From Dromiciops gliroides (lineage: Eukaryota; Chordata; Mammalia; Microbiotheria; Microbiotheriidae), in contig NC_057863.1 of assembly GCF_019393635.1 (NCBI RefSeq), positions 644,587,306 through 644,651,305 of the forward strand: DNA of 64,000 nucleotides, in the 5' to 3' direction. Made by a program: the position numbers and the translations under genes. Within the stretch, counting starts at the first letter, position 1, and every line of letters starts with the position of its first letter. The notes beneath the pieces are model-generated. The model was not told the origin of the DNA. It ran no database searches and worked only from the letters and a program-made list of their open reading frames with translations. Positions 10,991 to 22,256 of the stretch are shown here, piece by piece.

Positions 10991-12139
10991 TATGGCCCAA
11001 TTATAATTTCTCTAAATTTATAATTTTTCCTATAATCATAAGTTTTCACAAGTCCAAAATTATAAATTTTTCCAGATTAAATACAGTTATTAATAGTTAA
11101 ATTTTTTACACCTTCCAGAGGAAGGTCTCTTCAACTTGGATCCACCATCCATAATCATGATAAGTGACATTTGCAAAGAATTTTCAAGAGGCTTTACAGT
11201 TATGGTAACCAGTGATCATGATGCAATCAATTATTATTTTTGCTCCAGGGTCTTATTGTTTAAGGACACAGGGGAATAATAGAGAGATGATGACAACAAT
11301 CATGCTTTCATAGCCCATATAGAAGGAGCTGTGGACGAAAGGATAACTGTTGTATATGACAGGTGCTGGTTTGCCCTTCACTATATAAAGTGGCTACTCT
11401 GTGACAGGTACTAGGTTAAGCACTGGAAATACAAAGGCAAAAAAATTTACTCCCGAGGGCCTCACAGGATACTGGATGAAGACAATATGCAAAAACTATG
11501 TACAAATAAGACTTATACAGTATAAATTGAATATCAGCTCAGAGGGAAGACCTCCCTACAACACATACTAGTTGTGGCATCTGGGACAGATCACTTGACT
11601 TACTGACCTGTCTAAGTCAACTTTCTAAGGCTAAAAATTGCAGAAAAGGTGGCACCTGTATCTCAAAGGAAATTTACTCATCTGAGAGTTCACAGGTCCA
11701 TTCTTTATCTTTATCCCTGTTTTATAACCACCTTCTCTCCCTCCCCTTTGCTCTCTAAAATGTAGAACCTAATGAGAGATTTTCTTTCTTGCCAATATGG
11801 CAAGGTGGCAGGCTCACCCATGCACATCAAAAGACCTCCAAGGCAGGCATTAGAGAGACCTTGACAAGTCCACTGGTGGTTCTGCTATAGCACCACCTAG
11901 TGGGAAACGTTTCTATATTGCACTCCCCTCTTAGTAATTCATTGAATGACATTGTCATTTGGAAAAGGGCACGAAAACACCAAACCCATTAGGATGGGAG
12001 CTCCTCCAGTGCAGAAACTCTTTTGCCTTTCTTTGATTCCTCAGGGCTTACACAGGTGCCTGGCACAAAGTACAGTAAGTTAGTAAATGCTTATGGACTG
12101 ATGAATTTGTGAGTTAGTACAGGCTCGTGACTAGTCTTT
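10991..12139. other. AT-rich unassigned DNA with L2-like tails
   Basis: 10,990-11,110 is very AT-rich. 11,370-11,530 and 11,985-12,100 carry old interspersed-repeat landmarks (GGTTAAGCACTGGAAATACAAA; GTGCCTGGCACAAAGTAC). No gene seen. Confidence 0.45.
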
Positions 12140-12383
12140 TTTGTCATTGTCGACGGTTTCAGTCATGTCTGACTCTTTGGAACCCATTTGGGCTTTCTTG
12201 GCAGAGATACTGGGAGTCGTTTGTATTCTTCTCCAGATCATTTTACAGAGGAGAAAACTGAGGCAACAAGATGAAGTGACTTGCCCAGGGTCATACAGCT
12301 AAGAGCGTCTGAGGTCAGAGTTGAACTCAGGTCTTCCTGACTCCAGGCCCAGTGCTATGTCTACTGCACTACCTAACTGCCCT
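12140..12383 (-). mobile_element. Mar1-like SINE (RTE-type tail), reverse
   Basis: Begins with the complement of the RTE/BovB-like tail (TCAGTCATGTCTGACTCTTTG), then CTTTCTTGGCAGAGATACTGG, a CORE-like middle and a tRNA-like head ending CTACCTAACTGCCCT. It is followed by TAGTCTT, also present just upstream. Confidence 0.85.
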
Positions 12384-12496
12384 ATAATTAGTCTTACAGG
12401 GCCTCAAGTGTCACATGAGATACCTACCAAGGATAACAGGTCTCTCTACCTCCTGTGGCATTTATTATCTCATTTGAGAATTAGGACTGTTTTGTG

Positions 12497-12836
12497 GGGG
12501 CAGCTAGGTGGAGCAGTAGATAGAGCACCGGCCCTGGAGTCAGGAGGACCTGAGTTCAAATCCGGCCTCAGACACTTAACACTTACTAGCTGTGTGACCC
12601 TGGGCAAGTCACTTAACCCCAACTGCCTCACTAAAAAAATTAATTAATTAAAAATAAATTAGGGGCAGCTAGGTGGCGCAGTGGATAAAGCACCAGCCCT
12701 GGATTCAGGGTACCTGAGTTCAAATCTGGCCTCAGACACTTGACATTTACTAGCTGTGTGACCATGGCAAGTCACTTAACCCCCATTGCCCCACACACAA
12801 AAAAAAAAACAAAAAAACAAAAAAAATAAATTAAAA
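12497..12836 (+). mobile_element. Two nested tRNA-SINEs sharing one outer TSD
   Basis: The pair is bounded by AGGACTGTTTTGTG at 12,483-12,496 and 12,837-12,850. The second SINE (12,662-12,822) is bounded by AAAATAAATTA at 12,651-12,661 and 12,823-12,833, so it landed in the A-rich tail of the first (12,497-12,661). The first is the 'GAGTCAG/TAACAC' type and the second the 'GATTCAG/TTGACA' type. In this locus the latter is therefore the younger insertion. Confidence 0.95.
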
Positions 12837-13165
12837 AGGACTGTTTTGTGAGCTAGGTACTACTGGTTATCAGTGTCCCCATTTTATTGTGCACAGAGGC
12901 TCAAAGAATGGCTTCCACATGGACACAGAGCCTAACAGAGCAGGATTTGAACCAGGTTTCCTTGACTTGTGTTGCCTTTACCCAAAATATGTGAGATTGT
13001 TTGCCCATTTCTGTGTTGTGTTCTGTTTGCACACACTTATATGTATCTCTGTTAAGTTCCTGATGTCTATATGTGATGGTGTCTTACATGTGATTCCTCT
13101 GGGAATGTTCACTGTGTACTACAATACCTGGCACCGAGAACTCTGGGTCAGAGTCCTTTTGTCTG

Positions 13166-13432
13166 CTGCTGCTGTTGTTGGGGTTTTTTTTTTTCAGTCA
13201 TGTCTTACTGTTTGTGACCCTATTTGGGGTTTTCTTGGCAAAGATGCTGGAGTGGTTTGCATCTCCTTCTCCAGCTCATTTTACACATGAAGAAATTGAG
13301 GCAACCAAAGTGAAGTGACTTGCCCAAGGTCGCAACAACTAGGAAGTACTGAGGCCAGATTTGAACTCATAAAGATGAGTCTTCCTGACTCCAGGCTCCA
13401 GGTACTCTATCCATTTCACCATCTAGCTGCTA
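13166..13432 (-). mobile_element. Mar1-like SINE, reverse
   Basis: TTTCAGTCATGTCTTACTG and TTTTCTTGGCAAAGATGCTGG at its left, tRNA-like head on the right (CACCATCTAGCTGC). TTTGTCTG at 13,158-13,165 and 13,433-13,440 is a plausible target duplication. Confidence 0.88.
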
Positions 13433-13741
13433 TTTGTCTGGGTAGGAGTTTATCTATGAAGCTACCTCCCCTCCCCCAATCCTGAGCAAAGTAGCCCCTC
13501 CCTACATGCTTACACATTTTTGCCCTCACTTCTCAGCAAGTCCTCTCCTTTCTCCTGGTTTGAGCATCTTCCCTAGGCCTCCAGTGAAAGAGAATCTGGA
13601 AAACAAAGACAGGAGCCTCCACATTAAGGAGGTTTCAAACAAATAGGAACCCCCAAGAACTGGGCCAGAGAAAGATCTTTGGAACTACAGGGAAAGCTGG
13701 AGGTTAAAACTCAGGAAGACTTCCCAGAAAAATAGAGAGAA

Positions 13742-13900
13742 GGGGGCAGCTAGGTGGAGCAGTAGATATAAAGCACCAGCCCTGGATTCAGGAGGACCTG
13801 AATTCAAATCTGGCCTCAGACATTGACACTTACTAGCTGTGTGACCCTGGGCAAGTCACTAAACCTCATTGGCCCCACAAACCAAAAACTAACTAAATAA
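13742..13900 (+). mobile_element. tRNA-SINE
   Basis: 'GATTCAG' type with a 2-bp insert (GTAGATATAAAGC). The tail has turned into (AAAT/AATG)n up to about 13,937, and AATAGAG.GA occurs on both flanks. Confidence 0.88.
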
Positions 13901-13945
13901 ATAAAACAAACAAATAAATGAATGAATGAATAAATAGAGGGAGAA

Positions 13946-15764
13946 ATCTGGGGGGGGGGAGGCACTGGCATCTTCTCTCACCACGTGCTTATCATTGGGG
14001 TTATTGTGAAAAAAAAATCCCTATTCTTTTCCCTCCCCCTCTCCCTCCCCACTCCTGGAGACACAATCACGACCTTCCAGAAAGCCAAGGCCAGCTGCCG
14101 ATAGAACATAGGGTCTATCTGTTCTCAAAGAGAAGGAATAAGGGGGAGCAGTGAGGATGAAGGGAGGAGCAAGGGGAATTCCCATTCTTCAGAGAAAGGT
14201 GAGGGGAATCAGCCATGGTGACTTGTCCGTCCATTTCCCAGACCACCACTCCCTGGATGTTTGTGGTTTGTGGGCTTTTAGTTAACACTGTCCAGAAGTA
14301 AAAAAGAGGAGTTATGCAACAGGAACCAAGATTACATAAGCCATTTCATAACTGGCCATGTGGTCAACAGTCACTGCCACGTGAAGAGAGATGCCTCCTG
14401 GCACTGGCCAAACACTTCCCCTCCCCATCCCCCCCCCATTTCTCCTTGGACACTCCAAAGCTTCTTAGAATCTTGGAAACATGGGATGCCAGAGCCATTA
14501 TGGAAATTCAGAACCAAAGACCATTCGTTCCAAGCCTGTCCTTATCCAAAGAAGGAAACCAAGACCCAGAGAAGCCAAAAAGTCAAATCGACAAATATGT
14601 ATTAAGTGCTATGTGCTAGATAACTGTGCTGTAATGGAATGAGACCTACCCAAGGTCACAAGACAAGTGAGTGGCAGAGTTGAGTTGTGACTAGGTCTAT
14701 CCTGGCCAACCCAGGCTCCTTCCACTTCGTAGCCTTGGTATCTCCCATCAGCACCACACCACCATTAGAGGATCATAAGATCCTTGATGCAGAGTTGGAA
14801 GGGACCTCAGATTTCATCTAGTAAAAGACTCATTTTACAGATGAGGAGAACTGAGGCCCTGGTGGTTTGTGGAATTATAGGATCTATAAATTCATCAGTA
14901 AACATTTATTAAGTACCTATTACATAAGGGGCACCATGCTAAGCTCTGGAAGGGTCCTGAGAGGCCTTCTATTCAACCCCCTCCTTTTATAGTTGAAGAA
15001 ACTAAGATCCAGAGATTTAAAGGATTTGCCCGAATCCCTTGAGTAGAGGAAGCTCACGGGTTTTGACTAATATTTGAACTCAAATCCAGAAGGTCTCCCC
15101 TCTCCCCCCATGACTACAAGCTGTTAGCTCTTCCCTTCTCCCTTGTCAAAGACAATGCTGGCCCTGAGAAACTGGCCTTTTGCTGGCAGTCAACCATACC
15201 CAAACTGGAGATCCTTCCTATTATGTAACCTCCCTCCCACTTGCTGTAGGTACTACTTTGGTATCTGAGAGCAGGGACGAAAATCAATCCTAACCTTTGG
15301 AGTTTGGCTTATCCTGGGTGGGAGGTTTGGGTTGGGCTGGGCTGGCAGGAGCCTACCAAGTCTCGGCTGGCCAATCTTTTTAGTCCAGGCTAAAAAGCTG
15401 GCAAGGGTGTGGATGGGGATGGGGAGAGTAAGAAGGAGGTTCAGCCCCCAGTCTCTGTTGACATTCCTTTATGAAGGGCTTTCTCTGTCCACCCCAGTTC
15501 CATGGCCACCTTACTGCTACCTGGCACACACAAGCATCAAGACTCAGGAAATAAATGCTGGTAGAGGCCTGGCCCTTAATCTTCTCTGGCCACAAAATGT
15601 AAAAAAAAAAAATTAAAATTAAAAATCTGATGAAGGAGGGGAGACTTTAGGACGCTTTGTAAGCTAGGTACTACTGGTACCAAGGAGGGACCTTGTCACT
15701 GTGTACCAGGATTTCATCATCTCCTTTCTCAGGGTACTCCTTCCCTGCTCCTCAGCTTCCTTTT
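13946..15764. other. Unassigned DNA with old MIR/L2 fragments
   Basis: 14,780-14,880 (GAGTTGGAAGGGACCTCAG, TTTTACAGATGAGGAG) and 14,980-15,070 resemble MIR-type fossils. 14,895-14,945 has an ATTTATTAAGTACCTATTA L2/THER-like end. Open frames at 14.3-14.6 and 15.3-15.6 kb look non-coding. Confidence 0.45.
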
Positions 15765-16055
15765 TATGTATTGTCTCCCCATTAGATGTAAGCTCCTGAG
15801 GGCTGGAACTGTCTTTGGTTGTTGTTGTGGGGGGGGGGGTTTGTATCCTCTGTGTTTAGCTTAGCTGTAGACACTTAATAAATTTTTTTTAAGGGAGGCA
15901 ATTGGGGTTAAGTGACTTGCCAGGGTCACACAGCTAGTAAGTGTTTAAGTGTCTGAGACCAGATTTTGAACTCAGGTCCTCCTGACTCCAGGGCGGTGCT
16001 CTATCCAACTGTGCACCTTACCTGCCCCAATAAATATTTATTGACTACAACCTCT
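15765..16055 (+). repeat. L2 3' end split by a SINE
   Basis: CCCATTAGATGTAAGCTCCTG, then a G-run, GTGTTTAGCTTAGC and AATAAAT. After the SINE it resumes with AATAAATATTTATTGACTA. Confidence 0.75.
15884..16028 (-). mobile_element. tRNA-SINE, reverse, in L2
   Basis: Short target duplication AATAAAT at 15,877-15,883 and 16,029-16,035. The copy is somewhat diverged (GTGCACCTTACCTGCCCC head). Confidence 0.9.
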
Positions 16056-16139
16056 ATCCCCGCTGTACAGATGAGGAAACAGAGGCTGAAAAAGTGAAAG
16101 AAATGTGTCCAAGGTCACAAGGCCTTTAGAGGCGAACCA

Positions 16140-16440
16140 GATTATTGCATTACCTACATCACAGGTTGCCTGTGAGGGGGTTATTTTGTCAATATCCTTG
16201 TCATCATCTCATTCAACTCATCTTTTTTTTTCTTTTTTCTTTCTCTTTTTTTTGGTGGGGCAATGAGGGTTTAAGTGACTTGCCAGGGTCACACAGCTAG
16301 TAAAGTGCCAAGTGTCTGAAGTTGTATTTAAACTCAGGTCCTTCTGAATCCAGGGACAGCACTTTTATCCAGTAAACTCATCTTTTTCACAGGGTTCAGA
16401 TAGAAAGAGTCCTGGAACAAGATAAGGTTATGTCTTCCCC
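16140..16440 (+). repeat. Duplicated block, copy 1 (SINE-split)
   Basis: GTTATTTTGTCAATATCC, ATCATCTCATTC and, past the SINE, TTCAGATAGAAAGAGTCC match copy 2 at 17,595-17,710 in the same order and orientation. Confidence 0.8.
16227..16374 (-). mobile_element. tRNA-SINE, reverse
   Basis: Target duplication AACTCATCTTTT at 16,215-16,226 and 16,375-16,386. It is absent from the paralogous copy at 17.6 kb. Confidence 0.93.
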
Positions 16441-16543
16441 ACAGATAACTCATCCATTCTAGGGGTATTTGCTTTTTTAAAAGGCTTCTACTTCATCGAA
16501 CCTCTGTTTGAAAGGATGTTTAGACATTTTAAAAACAATTATT

Positions 16544-16700
16544 GGGGGCAGCTAGGTGGCACAGTGGATAGAGCACCGGCCCTGGAGTCAGGAGGACCTG
16601 TGTTCAAATGTGGCCTCAGACATTTAACACTTACTAGATGTGTGACCCTGGGCAAGTCACTTAACCCCAATTGCCTCACCAAAAAAAATAAAAATAAACT
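16544..16700 (+). mobile_element. tRNA-SINE
   Basis: 'GAGTCAG/TAACAC/CCCCAATTGCCTCAC' type. Only about 20 bases separate it from the next SINE. Confidence 0.92.
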
Positions 16701-16717
16701 ATCAAAAACTATTCTCC

Positions 16718-16880
16718 TGGGGAAGCTAGGCGGCACAGTGGATAAAACACCAGCCTTGGATTCAGGAGGACCTGTGTTCAAATGAGGCCTCAAACACTTG
16801 ACACTTACTAGCTGTGTGACCTTGGGCAAGTCACTTAGTCCTCATTGCCCCTCAGAAAAAAAAAAGAAGAAAAAAAAAGA
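16718..16880 (+). mobile_element. tRNA-SINE
   Basis: 'GATTCAG/TTGACAC/CCTCATTGCCCC' type. ATTCTCC occurs at both ends (16,711-16,717 and about 16,880). Diverged head (GGAAGCTAGGCGG). Confidence 0.9.
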
Positions 16881-16884
16881 TTCT

Positions 16885-18024
16885 CCTTCCAAGAATAAGA
16901 CTCAGCTGCTTGGACTCCTCTTCAGAGATGTAACTAAGGTGGGACAAATGGAGCATTTTCCCCAGATGTTAACATGGAAGGGTACAGGGAGCACATTGTC
17001 CCTCTAGAATGGCTTGTTTCCTCCTTTCCATTCTAGGTTGCCATCCCTATGCCTCTCAGTCCTCTGATAGCCAATGCCTTCCATGTGGCCGCAATTTCCA
17101 GGAAGCCCTGTGCAGCCAGCCCCTGAATTACTACTTCCTGACCCCAGTCAGATTAGTCTGAAATGCCTCTTCATTACATCTCTGCTCTTGCCCCACAGGC
17201 GTCTTTTTCCTCTGCTGTGGTTGTTAATGGTAACTGATCCCTTAGTAACTCCATATTACCCTGGCTTTAATGTTCTCCTCCTCCCACTAATAAGTCAGCA
17301 ATACCCTCTAGCTACCCTGGAGCTACTGACACCTGTTTGTTGCTCTTATAGGGGAGGGGAGCCAAGGTGATACCCAAGCAACTACTGCCTCCACCCCCAG
17401 TTCTGATGCTGGCTGTGCAATGTTGGCCTCAACTTCCCCTTCTGTAAAATGAGTAGACTGGCCTAAATTGTCTCTTAAGTTTTCTTCCAGATCTAATGTA
17501 TTCATCTCTACTAGCTTTATTCATGACATTGAATCTGTTTCCCTTAGTGAACCTCATTTTCTCTATATATAAAATGGGAGTGACCATACTTGTATTACCT
17601 ACCTTACCAGGTTGCTATGAGGGGATATTTTGTCAATATCCTCTTCATCATCTCATTAGACCCATCTTTTTCAGTGGGATTTAGATAGAAACAGTCCCAA
17701 GATAAGCCACTATCCTGCTTTTCTTTTAATGTAGCAGCCCTCTGGGCTCACCTCACTAACACTGACTGGTATCAGCAGATTGGGTCACCAGAAGAATAGC
17801 TGTTACCTGGGTTCTAGGGATAATGCTATAGAGGGCCATCCTACTGACATGAACCCCCACCAATGTGCTTCCCTTTCATCAGCAGCAAATAGACCTAGTT
17901 CTTTAGCAAAGGCATTTATTCTAATGGTATAGCCAAAAAAAAAAGTAATAAAACATTTCCCAAAAAAAAACCCTGAAGCATATTCCACAAATCTGTATAG
18001 AGTTGATAGGGAAAAGGGTAGGTA
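16885..18024. other. Unassigned DNA with MIR-like patch and duplicated block copy 2
   Basis: 17,400-17,600 carries MIR-type landmarks (CTTCTGTAAAATGAGTAG; ATAAAATGGGAGTGACC). 17,595-17,710 is the second copy of the block at 16.2 kb. Nothing coding was seen. Confidence 0.5.
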
Positions 18025-18620
18025 CAAGCTTCTTTTGTCCTTTGTTTTTCAAAGAGGACCAATGGCATCATGGGTGATAGGAGTAGGGGGGATGTCGTGA
18101 CTTGAGCATAAATTACACACAATGCACAAAGTCATCAATTTCACGCTCTCTTCCAGAGTCATTTGAAGTCCAGTGACAAGACAGAAGTCAAGACAACTGA
18201 TAATGGCTCCGGATGCAATGGATGACCCTGGAATCTTCAATGTCTAACAAAGCTCTGAGCACTCCACAGTGCCTGCTTCAGCTGCTTTCATGGCTGTTGG
18301 AACAAAATGTTCTCATCCACCCCTTCTACCAGGGGGAAGTCTTCGCATCCTTGGGGTAGGCATCCCTCTAACTCACCAACAGGTTTGAGGTTGGTTGGCT
18401 ACTCTCAACCTGGTTTAGCCCATCTGTCAAGGTGGTTTACTGGGGTGTGGCCAGTATATATGCCACAGCTTCTTGGCACCATAGATGAGAATGGGGTGAA
18501 TCAGATGGACACCAAGGGTGAGTGAAAAAGGGCTCAGCAAGCCCTCACACCAGAGGTGCTAGTCCTCCTGAACTCCCCATATACCCCACAAGCCCACAGT
18601 GTAATGGTAATGAAGCCCAC
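18025..18620 (-). mobile_element. LINE 3' end, reverse (tail donor of the composite SINE)
   Basis: Starts TTTGTCCTTTGTTTTTCAAA then GAGGACCAATGGCATCATGG. Its first 190 bases match the tails of the composite SINEs at 821 and 38,910. It then continues through blocks those SINEs lack (GCACTCCACAGTGCCTGCTT, CTCACCAACAGGTTTGAGG, GGGGTGTGGCCAG, GGTGAATCAGATGGACACC). I recall this as a widespread marsupial interspersed repeat, but its family name is uncertain. Confidence 0.65.
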
Positions 18621-18911
18621 AAGCCAGGAAGACACCAAGTTGCCTAGAACTACCATTCCAGAACTGTGGGGCTTTGATGTCATTTATTTCTCCAAAAGAT
18701 CCTCATGAGATCCTCTGCTGAATATGGCAGCATCAGTGGTGAATGAGCCACTCAGAGCTCAGTTGGCTTCTTCATAGAGCATGATGGACATCTCAGCTGG
18801 ACCATTCTATCCGCTGTTGGCTTGGGTCAAGCAAGTTACTACACTACAAACCTGGCTCCTTACTGGGTTTTGCTGCTGCTAGTTTGGGCTGAGCAGGAGT
18901 CTGTGAAAGTT

Positions 18912-18985
18912 TGTGAAGTTCTGATGTATAATTCTAGTCAACAGGTCATGTCTTGTGAAATATTCAGGAGGTGCTAAATTTATTG
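18912..18985 (+). repeat. Inverted pair, arm A
   Basis: GTGAAGTTCTGATGTATAAT and AGGTCATGTCTTGTGAA recur as reverse complement at 20,468-20,545. Confidence 0.85.
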
Positions 18986-18989
18986 TTGT

Positions 18990-19522
18990 CCTTGTTCTGT
19001 AGGAAGGACTTCTGCATGCTAGACTACAGCCAGAAAACACCTGGGTTTCAGTGCCACTCTTTTAACACGGGAGTTATGCAACTATGAACCAATTATTTAA
19101 CCTCCATGACCTAGAGCCAACACTAAGACATTAGATCAGTCAATCAATCAGTCAACAAGCATTTATAATGCTGTAATAAGGTGTGTAGAGTGTTCTGGAG
19201 GACCAGCAGCTCTGCTGGGAGGTTTTGTAGAGCCCTTTTCAGGGCTGCTCATCCACCTCTAGTGTACAATCCAGTCACCCAACTCTCACCTGTGGCTCCA
19301 AAAAGCTGTAGCATGTGCAGTGGCCACACCCTGCTAAGCTATTTTAGCAGACAGGCTAAACCAGGATGAGGGTAATTGGAGGGCCTTAAATCCATTACAT
19401 GTGAAGACAAAGGGCAGATGAGAAGGATCCCCCTAACAGCATTAAAGGTGGCTAAAGCAGACACTGTGGAGCACCTTAGAGCTTGGTCAGAGATTAAGAT
19501 CCCTATTAAGAATTATCGGGAC
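18990..19522. other. Unassigned DNA
   Basis: No element recognised apart from a short AATCAATCAGTCAACAAGC old-repeat motif at 19,140. The open frame at 19,181-19,369 looks accidental. Confidence 0.35.
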
Positions 19523-19659
19523 GGGGGGGGCAGCTAGATGGAGCAGTGGATAGAGCACCAACCCTGGAGTCAGGAGTACCTGAGTTCAAATCCGGCCTCA
19601 GACACTTGACACTTACTAGCTGTGTAACCCCCATTGCCCCACAAAAAAAAAAAAAAAAT
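19523..19659 (+). mobile_element. tRNA-SINE, internally deleted
   Basis: Follows a G8 run. The segment between GTGTAACC and CCCATTGCCCC is shortened (the GGGCAAGTCACTTAA block is missing). Its poly-A abuts the next element. Confidence 0.88.
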
Positions 19660-19661
19660 CT

Positions 19662-19895
19662 AGTCAGTTGTTCTTTGTTGTTTGCTTGGGGGCTGGGGTA
19701 GTTCTTGGCAAAGATATTGGAGTGGTTTGCCATTTCCTTCTTGAGCTCAGTTGAGGAACTGGGACAAATAGGGTTAAGTGACTTGCCCAGGATCATGCAG
19801 CAAGTAAGTGTCTGAAGCTAGATTTGAACTCATGAAGATGAGTCTTCCTGACTCAAGGCCCAGGACTTTGATCTACTGTGCTACCTAGCTGCCCT
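19662..19895 (-). mobile_element. Mar1-like SINE, reverse
   Basis: TTCTTGGCAAAGATATTGGAG, GTTTGCCATTTCCTTCTTG, and the head CTACCTAGCTGCCCT at the right. The RTE-type tail end is degraded. Confidence 0.82.
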
Positions 19896-20086
19896 GAGAG
19901 ATTCTACTGATTCGGAATCTCTGGACTCTATTCCTCTCTTCTTGCACTACATTCATAGTAGTTCAAGCCTTTAACACCTTTCTCCAAGATTAATCACAAC
20001 AGCCTCCTAATTGGTTAGTCTCCCAGCCTCCAAGCTCTAACCCTTGGCATTTGATCCTATCTGCTGCTTCCAAATAGATATTCCTA

Positions 20087-20237
20087 GGGGCAGCTAGATG
20101 GCGCAGTGGATAGAGCACCAGCCCTGTATTCAAGAGGACCTGAGTTCAAATCCGGCCTCAGACACTTAACACTTACTAGCTGTGTGACCCTGGGCAAGTC
20201 ACTTAACCCCAATTGCCCCGCAAAAAAAAAACAAAAA
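20087..20237 (+). mobile_element. tRNA-SINE, 16-bp perfect TSD
   Basis: CAAATAGATATTCCTA at 20,071-20,086 and 20,238-20,253. The diagnostic sites are a mixture of the two subfamilies. Confidence 0.95.
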
Positions 20238-20369
20238 CAAATAGATATTCCTAAATTTAGCATAATGGGTCATGTCCTGCTTTTTGCACTTAGGCTCTTA
20301 GAAATCTACATCCAATCTCTGTTCTTGACCAATTTCTCCTTTATGAGTTCATAGTTGTCTGCATGTTGT

Positions 20370-20460
20370 CTCCCCATTAGACTGTGAGCTCCTTGAGGGC
20401 AGGGACTGACATCTGCCTTTCTTTGTATCCCCAACCCTTAGCTCATAATTGTAAATAAAA
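20370..20460 (+). repeat. L2 3' end
   Basis: CATTAGACTGTGAGCTCCTT, GAGGGCAGGGACTGACATC, TTTGTATCCCCAACCCTTAG. Confidence 0.8.
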
Positions 20461-20467
20461 ATGTCAA

Positions 20468-20545
20468 TGATAAAAATTTAGGACTTACTGAATACTTCAC
20501 AAGACATGACCGTTGACTAGAATTATACATCAGAACTTCACAGTC
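20468..20545 (-). repeat. Inverted pair, arm B
   Basis: Reverse complement of arm A at 18,912-18,985 over about 66 bases with few differences. Confidence 0.85.
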
Positions 20546-20639
20546 CTTCATGAACTGATAGACCATGACTGATGCCTCTCTACCTTTGAATCAACTGACC
20601 TATTCCCTATGCCCAAGGTTCATTTTCCTGTCTTTGTAT

Positions 20640-20890
20640 CTGCCCCTCCTCCCCTGTGCCAGTGCTCCTCACCCCTCAGAGCCCCCAGTTCCTTTCACAG
20701 CTCAAGGCTACCTCCTATGAGCCATTTCTCCTGATTTCATATTTGTTAGTATTGTCCCCCTCAAAAAACTACTTTGTGCTTTTTTTTTATATGCTTATCT
20801 GTCTATCCCAGAATAAAGTAAGCTCTTTGAAGACAAAGTCTGGTTATTATTTGTCTCTGTGTCCTCAGATCCAGCACAATTCCTGTCATA
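20640..20890 (+). repeat. L2 ORF2 end and 3' UTR
   Basis: CACAGCTCAAGGCTACCTCC, CCATTTCTCCTGATTTC, TAAGCTCTTTGAAGAC: the order of the L2 coding tail and UTR. The reading frame is decayed. Confidence 0.7.
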
Positions 20891-21211
20891 TTTGAGGGAG
20901 GGTCCAGACCTAAGATTTCTTAGGTCTAGAGAGCTCTCAGTGAGAAAACTTTCTATCAGTGTGGATCAGTATGTTTTCTTCAACCCAAATAACTGGCCCT
21001 CACTGACGGCCAACAACAGGTCTTGGCCCGAACCTCATTTGTCCCTTGTTTTGGCTCAGGATGCTCAGAGTGGATTAATAGTAATTGGTTTCTATTTTGG
21101 CCAGAAACCCTATGGGTCTTCCCCCTATCCCATCCCTCAGATTTATTATTTATTCATTTTCCTTTTGGACTAGATAAAAGAGGTCATTTCTTTGCCTCAT
21201 TTCTTATCTAG
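20891..21211. other. Unassigned DNA
   Basis: A 104-codon frame (20,859-21,173) has no recognisable domain and overlaps L2 sequence at its start. I do not consider it a gene. Confidence 0.35.
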
Positions 21212-21354
21212 TCTTTTTTTTTGTGGGTCAAGTGAGGGTTAAGTAACTTGCCAGAGTCATACAGCTAGTAGAGTGGCAAGTGTCTGAGGTCAGATTTGAA
21301 CTCAGGTCCTCCTGAAGCCAGGTGGGTGCTTTACCTCTGCGCCAGCTAGCTGCA
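21212..21354 (-). mobile_element. tRNA-SINE, reverse
   Basis: AGTGAGGGTTAAGTAACTTG to GCCAGCTAGCTGC. More diverged than most copies. Confidence 0.88.
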
Positions 21355-21359
21355 CTTGA

Positions 21360-21466
21360 TTGATGACTTTTCACAGCCCTTCTTCACCTTAAATCTAATT
21401 CATTGCAAATCTTGATATCACCTCCAGATGTCATGGTCCTCTTCCAGAACGAACAAGAACAACAGC
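21360..21466 (+). mobile_element. LINE/SINE tail fragment
   Basis: CAGCCCTTCTTCACCTTAAA, GATATCACCTCCAGATGTCA, TGGTCCTCTTCCAGAACGAA: the sense-orientation version of the tail at 821 and 18,025, ending in (AAC)n. Confidence 0.75.
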
Positions 21467-21479
21467 GTGTCTCCTGCAA

Positions 21480-22256
21480 AGTACAATGTTAGAGAATTCT
21501 GGACACTAAAGGGTTAATGTGACTTGCCCCAGTGGTTACATAAGCAGTATGTGTCAAGGCAGGATTCAATCTGGATTGTCCTAACTCTCAAGTTAGCTTG
21601 CCATGAGTCACATAAAAAGGTCTAAATCAAAACGAATTGAGTTCATTGAATTGAACTTTGATCATTACTCACATTAATTGGACCAAGTGAAAGAGCTAAT
21701 TGCTTACTCCTTTGGCATTCCTTTTTTCTCTCATTTGATTAAGCAAAGTTCACTCCGGTTATAAAACCAAATAACAACATAAGTAGTTTTTGTTTGATTT
21801 CTTTGAGCAGTCCAATGGCATGCCCTATTATTTACTATGAAACTCTTGTAAGTTTGTTCAACTCTCAAGATTAAAAGTACTAAGATCCACTTGTCTGCCA
21901 GACTGTTCCCAGTCAAGCATGTTGATTTGATGTCAAATAGCCCAAGCAACACTATGATCTAGCAGAAGGGGAAGGGGGCAATGGACCAGACTTCAAATCC
22001 CATCTCTTCTCCATAGTACAAAAGAAAAAAAAGCACTAGCTTTGGAATTAGACATTCTAATTCTGCTTCTGCTACTCACTACTTGTGTTCCCCTCTCAGG
22101 GCCTTAGACACTTGACCTATAAAATACAAGAATTGGTCTTGGTGAGTTCTAAGATCCCTCACAGCTCAAAGTTTATGAGCCTAGGGTCATGGTTCCCAAT
22201 CATTCATTTAGCAAATTTTGTAACCCAAACAGGTCGGAAGTTCTGTCAAAAGCTGG
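21480..22256. other. Unassigned DNA with MIR-like patches
   Basis: 22,000-22,170 (GCACTAGCTTTGGAATTAGAC, CTATAAAATACAAGAATTGG) resembles a sense MIR-type element. 21,500-21,610 resembles a decayed reverse copy. Confidence 0.5.
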
